Source: Clostridium omnivorum
Lineage (GTDB): Bacteria > Bacillota > Clostridia > Clostridiales > Clostridiaceae
Length of the DNA stretch: 64,000 nt
Assembly (NCBI RefSeq): GCF_026012015.1
Contig: NZ_BRXR01000001.1
Location: 404,001 to 468,000, forward strand
Reading direction: 5' to 3'
Both the position numbers and the translations under genes were made by a program. Under the pieces are notes generated by a model that worked only from the letters and a program-made list of their open reading frames with translations, had not been told where the DNA came from and did not search any database. Positions 60,818 to 64,000 of the stretch are shown piece after piece. Within the stretch, counting starts at the first letter, position 1. Every line of letters begins with the position of its first letter.

Positions 60818-63457
60818 CTAAAATAAAAATTTTTTAACTTGTTCTTTATCTTCTTCTGATAACGTATCAGATAAAATATTATGTTCCTTACTATGCCTTT
60901 CTCTATATGCTTCCATCATTTTTTTATTAGCAAACTCTATTTCTTTCATTAATTCCATAGCAGATAATAAGCCTGCTCCGTTTCCTCTAATGATTATCTG
61001 TTCTAAGTTATCTGAAGTTGCAACTGTTATACTATAGTTTCCATGGTTTTGATGAACAAATTTTTCAATATATTGATCTGCAGTTTCCGCTTCTTTGGTA
61101 TAAACTACATGAATGTTATTATAATCAAATATTTCTACGGAATGTCCCTTAACACGATAAGCATCAAACACTACAATAATTTTATTACCTTTAATACCCT
61201 GATAATTACATAAAATATCTAGTAATTTTGTCCTAGCTGCATCAATATTATCTTTTGCAATTTCCTTTAGCTCCTCCCAAGCGAAAAGGATGTTATAACC
61301 ATCCACTAATAGGTAAGCTTCCTTTGTTATGTTATTTACAGTAGTATAAGTATCGGTTTTATAATAGCTCTCTAGGGCAGTTTTTCTTTTCTTCCAAACG
61401 GATTTTTTACCTTGATTAGCATAAAAAGTTTTATTTATAATTTCGTCAATTTCGTCTAAACCTATAGATCGTTCCTGCTCTATGGATACTTTTTTTGCTA
61501 TTTGTGAATCAGTCACCTTTTCTTTCTGTAAATAACTTTCTATATGCATAAAATTTTTAACTTCATCCCAATTCACTATAAAGCCTGAACCATGAGTACA
61601 AAAAACTGAACTTGTAGGGTTCCATATATCTCTTTCAGAATCATATCCAATACTTTTTATAATTTCATCTGAATTATGACAAGGTGCATAACCCTGCAAA
61701 CTGCAAAACAATCTTCCCTGACCTTTAGTGTAGCTAATTACTTCTCTTTGATAGTTTCTCATTGTAACTACTGGAGCATTACCTACAATTATTGCCACAT
61801 CACCATTTACCTCTGATATTTCACAGGTTCCATGCATTTTTTCAATATCCGTCATGGCCCTTCCTACCATTTTTTCAGGCAGCTCTAGTTCAAATTCATA
61901 ATATGGTTCTAATAATATAGAATTTGCTTGCTTCAATCCTTGCCTAACTGCACGATAAGTAGCTTCTCTAAAATCTCCACCCTCAGTATGCTTTTTATGT
62001 GCTCTTCCTGAAACTAATGTTATTTTCATATCTGTTATCATTGAGCCAGTTAAAACACCCTTATGGGCTTTTTCCTCTAAATGAGTTAATATTAATCTCT
62101 GCCAGTTTTTATCTAAGGTATCTTCACTACAATTTATAAAAAACTGCAGCCCACTGCCTAATTCTCCTGGTTCCATCAATAGATGTACCTCCGCATAATG
62201 CCTTAGAGGTTCAAAATGCCCCACGCCTTCTACAGTATTCAAAATTGTTTCTTTATAAAGTATAGTTCCTGAGTCAAAGGTTACATCAATATCAAAACGT
62301 TCCTTTATAATGTTTTGCAAAATTTCAACTTGTACATCTCCCATTATTTGAATCTGAATTTCTTGCAAATTCTCCTCCCAAACAATATGAAGTTCAGGCT
62401 CCTCTTCTTCTATTTCACGGAGCCTTGGAAGTATAGCTCTTGGATCACAGCCCTCTGGCAGTATAACCCGATATGACAATACTGGCTCTAGCAGTGGTTT
62501 AGAAGACTCTCTCTCTATACCAAGTCCTTCACCTGGATAGGTTTTCGTAAGTCCAGTAACAACACATATTGATCCAGCTTCTGCTTCATTTACAAGTTCA
62601 AATTTTTGACCTGAATAAAATCGAATTTGATTTACCTTTTCTTCTATATCAGTATGTTTATTAGTTAACGCTGTCTTAACCTTCAAACTTCCTCCTGTTA
62701 TTTTCATAAAGGTTAAACGGTTTCCCTGATCATCCCTGGAAATCTTAAATACTTTTGCACCAAACTCCTCTGGATAAAAAGACCTTTCAGTATACTTTAC
62801 AATTCCATCAATAAATTCTTTAACACCTTCTAATTTAAGAGCAGACCCTAAATAACAGGGAAAAACTTTACGGCTTTTTATTAGTTTAGAAATATCAATA
62901 CCTTTAACCTCACCAGTTTCTATAAAGTTCTCCATAACCTTTTCATCACACATTGCAATTTGGTCATAAAAAATCTCCATATTATTTTCCTCAAAATCTA
63001 TACACCCATCATTTAATCTAAGTTTTAGCTCTTTCATAAGCTTTTCCTTATCAGTGCCTACTTGATCCATTTTATTAATAAATATAAACACTGGTATTTT
63101 GTATATAGACAGTAGGCGCCATAAGGTTTGAGTATGTCCCTGTATTCCATCAGCACCACTGATGACTAAAATAGCATAATCTAATACTTGAAGCGTTCTT
63201 TCCATCTCTGCTGAAAAATCTACATGCCCTGGGGTGTCAAGCAATGTAATTTGTGTTTCATCCACCTGAAATATAGCCTGCTTTGAAAATATTGTTATTC
63301 CTCTTGCCTTTTCTAATTCATATGTATCTAGGTAAGCATCTTTATTATCTACTCTTCCTAACTTTCGAATTTTTCCGCTTAAATAGAGCATACTTTCTGA
63401 TAATGTTGTTTTTCCTGCATCTACATGTGCTAATATTCCTATCGCTAATTTTTTCAT
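60818..63457 (-). CDS. Tet(M)-like ribosomal-protection GTPase fused to a Rae1/YacP NYN endoribonuclease domain
   Basis: An 879-residue protein. Residues 1-640 are an EF-G-like translational GTPase of the Tet(M)/TetP type: G1 HVDAGKT (11-17), G2 RGIT (52-55), G3 DTPGH (74-78), G4 NKMD (128-131), G5 GSA (204-206), and the later domains III-V, including VSGRAHKKHTEGGDFREAT of domain IV. Residues about 640-710 are a charged linker, and about 714-845 are a YacP-type NYN domain with LLVDGYNILFAWEEL (D719), VVFDAYRVKG (D765), EAETADQYIEKF (D794) and VATSDNLEQ (D816). In Bacillus YacP (Rae1) cuts mRNA in the ribosomal A site. The fusion places such a nuclease on a factor that binds the A site. ATG start, ribosome binding site AAAGGA at long spacing. 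Confidence 0.9.
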   Translation of the reverse strand: MKKLAIGILAHVDAGKTTLSESMLYLSGKIRKLGRVDNKDAYLDTYELEKARGITIFSKQAIFQVDETQITLLDTPGHVDFSAEMERTLQVLDYAILVISGADGIQGHTQTLWRLLSIYKIPVFIFINKMDQVGTDKEKLMKELKLRLNDGCIDFEENNMEIFYDQIAMCDEKVMENFIETGEVKGIDISKLIKSRKVFPCYLGSALKLEGVKEFIDGIVKYTERSFYPEEFGAKVFKISRDDQGNRLTFMKITGGSLKVKTALTNKHTDIEEKVNQIRFYSGQKFELVNEAEAGSICVVTGLTKTYPGEGLGIERESSKPLLEPVLSYRVILPEGCDPRAILPRLREIEEEEPELHIVWEENLQEIQIQIMGDVQVEILQNIIKERFDIDVTFDSGTILYKETILNTVEGVGHFEPLRHYAEVHLLMEPGELGSGLQFFINCSEDTLDKNWQRLILTHLEEKAHKGVLTGSMITDMKITLVSGRAHKKHTEGGDFREATYRAVRQGLKQANSILLEPYYEFELELPEKMVGRAMTDIEKMHGTCEISEVNGDVAIIVGNAPVVTMRNYQREVISYTKGQGRLFCSLQGYAPCHNSDEIIKSIGYDSERDIWNPTSSVFCTHGSGFIVNWDEVKNFMHIESYLQKEKVTDSQIAKKVSIEQERSIGLDEIDEIINKTFYANQGKKSVWKKRKTALESYYKTDTYTTVNNITKEAYLLVDGYNILFAWEELKEIAKDNIDAARTKLLDILCNYQGIKGNKIIVVFDAYRVKGHSVEIFDYNNIHVVYTKEAETADQYIEKFVHQNHGNYSITVATSDNLEQIIIRGNGAGLLSAMELMKEIEFANKKMMEAYRERHSKEHNILSDTLSEEDKEQVKKFLF

Positions 63458-63565
63458 AATCTATTTCAATTCCTTTACTTGAGCTCTTTCGATTCTAAAT
63501 ATTTTAGAAGCATTTATTGCTAAACTTATTATAATTTATTACTTATTATACGATACTTTTGCATA

Positions 63566-63745
63566 TAAAAAAAGCGCTTTCAGCGCTTTCGCTATGGAAC
63601 CCTATGGTTCCCTTCGACGACGCATATACATGCGTCTGAGCACCCTCCCTAATATGGCATGGAAATACTTTCCCTGCACCCATGTTTTTTATTCTATAAG
63701 AATTATGCACAGCAAAGCTGATGAATAATTTCCTATAGAATAAAA
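63566..63745 (-). ncRNA. Structured non-coding RNA with its own terminator, class unknown
   Basis: Read on the minus strand, about 180 nt fold into successive hairpins: a long stem TATTCTATA / TATAGAATA (63690-63742) enclosing CAGC-TTT-GCTG; GCA-GGAAA / TTTCC-TGC (63657-63677); GACGCAT / ATGCGTC (63619-63636); GGAACC / GGTTCC (63596-63611); and a final AGCGCT-GAA-AGCGCT followed by seven T residues (63567-63587), a textbook terminator. The GC content is much higher than nearby DNA. A 70-codon frame across it lacks a start signal. It could belong to a known class such as raiA RNA, but I cannot confirm this. Confidence 0.6.
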
Positions 63746-63760
63746 ACAGCCTAGGCAAGT

Positions 63761-63780
63761 CATATTAATTTGACTTATAT
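63761..63780. promoter_or_regulatory. Inverted repeat upstream of the structured RNA
   Basis: The region around AAGTCATATTAATTTGACTT is a 6-bp inverted repeat with an 8-nt centre, beginning about 12 nt upstream of the first stem of the RNA on the minus strand. It may be part of its promoter or an operator. Confidence 0.35.
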
Positions 63781-63847
63781 CAATATTAATGATATTAATG
63801 ATATAAGTGTAAGATTTTATGGGAAACCTAACCAGGAGGAGTTCTAA

Positions 63848-63865
63848 ATGAACTTAGATAGATAA
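63848..63865 (+). CDS. Possible five-codon leader peptide
   Basis: ATG-AAC-TTA-GAT-AGA-TAA (MNLDR) is preceded at ideal spacing by the near-perfect Shine-Dalgarno AGGAGGA (63834-63840). It ends 62 nt before the start of the next gene. The strength of the binding site for such a short frame suggests a translated leader, though chance cannot be excluded. Confidence 0.35.
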   Translation: MNLDR

Positions 63866-63927
63866 CTTGCAAGCGACAACGAATATCTTAAGCTATAAGG
63901 TATCCCTAAAGGAAAGGAGAAATTATT

Positions 63928-64000
63928 ATGGAAAATAAACATGAACATGATTGTGACTGCGGATGCAATGATGAAAACAAAAAGGAGCAAGTCCACGGAC
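63928..64000 (+). CDS. His/Cys-rich small protein, partial at the window edge (possibly DUF1292)
   Basis: The first 24 codons read MENKHEHDCDCGCNDENKKE and QVHG, then the window ends. The ATG follows AAAGGAAAGGAG. The His-Glu-His and Cys-x-Cys-x-x-Cys-like start resembles the metal-binding N-termini of clostridial DUF1292 proteins, but the domain itself would lie outside the window. The assignment is therefore tentative. Confidence 0.55.
   Translation, partial: MENKHEHDCDCGCNDENKKEQVHG

Noticed and set aside
60818-63457. Plain tetracycline-resistance gene of the tet(M)/tetP type
   Set aside because: The GTPase part is of this type, but the extra 240 residues with a YacP-type NYN domain make simple resistance an incomplete description; no other resistance gene or mobile element is nearby.
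63546-63758. 70-codon minus-strand reading frame
   Set aside because: It runs through strong hairpins and a terminator, has no ribosome binding site, and its translation resembles no protein I know; the region is better explained as a structured RNA.
1-64000. tRNA, rRNA, CRISPR array, prophage or intact insertion sequence
   Set aside because: No tRNA cloverleaf-like CCA ends, no rRNA blocks, no regularly spaced repeats of CRISPR type, and no transposase or integrase frame were seen.

Overview
This window looks like a chromosomal segment of a low-GC, anaerobic, spore-forming Firmicute, most likely Clostridium sensu stricto. The base composition is strongly AT-rich, most genes have strong GGAGG-type ribosome binding sites, and the gene content includes YyaC, desulfoferrodoxin, a flavodiiron protein, a sigma-A-like GreA and a DegS/DegU-type pair. 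I see no rRNA, tRNA, CRISPR array, prophage or intact insertion sequence. The species cannot be fixed from the sequence alone. Most genes lie on the minus strand; plus-strand islands are greA, yoaK-like, gatE-gatD plus a small peptide, and the 57.5-60.2 kb block.

Left part (0.3-24.8 kb): speF-potE (ornithine decarboxylase and ornithine/putrescine antiporter) with a PucR-type regulator; sporulation protein YyaC; a membrane protein behind a TetR-type regulator and a dyad-containing promoter; greA; a LysR/YoaK-like divergent pair; acetoacetyl-CoA synthetase; a YjcQ-like protein; a translationally coupled pair of unknown genes; an oxygen-defence cluster (acyl-CoA dehydrogenase-EtfA-rubredoxin fusion, flavodiiron protein FprA, desulfoferrodoxin) preceded by a phased array of PerR-like boxes; and a malate-type module (CitA/DcuS-like two-component system, KdgT-family permease, malic enzyme).

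Middle part (25-44 kb): a heterodimeric ABC exporter with one degenerate ATP site; a three-gene signalling operon (HD-GYP phosphodiesterase, hybrid histidine kinase, CheY-like receiver) flanked by two related hairpins; a small lipoprotein; a six-gene locus that matches the flavin-based extracellular electron transfer (EET) locus of Listeria (ApbE, DMK prenyltransferase, NDH2 with a DoxX-like membrane tail, EetA-like, EetB-like, polyprenyl diphosphate synthase); and archaeal-type GatDE with a small Asn/Ser-rich protein.

Right part (44.3-64 kb): a complete Gram-positive Tad/Flp pilus operon (three Flp pilins, prepilin peptidase, TadE, TadG-like, CpaB, CpaE-like, TadA, TadB, TadC) that ends in a large dynamin-like GTPase and is preceded by a DegS/DegU-type two-component system; a TVP38 protein, a CDP-alcohol phosphatidyltransferase and an FAD oxidoreductase; a degraded EFR1-type ferredoxin remnant; a Tet(M)-like ribosome-protection GTPase fused to a C-terminal Rae1/YacP-type NYN endoribonuclease domain; a structured RNA with its own terminator; and the first codons of a His/Cys-rich small protein at the right edge.

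The most unusual items are the GTPase-Rae1 fusion (a possible one-polypeptide ribosome A-site mRNA cleaving factor), the acyl-CoA dehydrogenase-EtfA-rubredoxin fusion beside two rubredoxin-dependent oxygen/superoxide reductases under apparent PerR-type control, the EET locus in a clostridial context, bacterial GatDE, and the dynamin at the end of a Tad operon.
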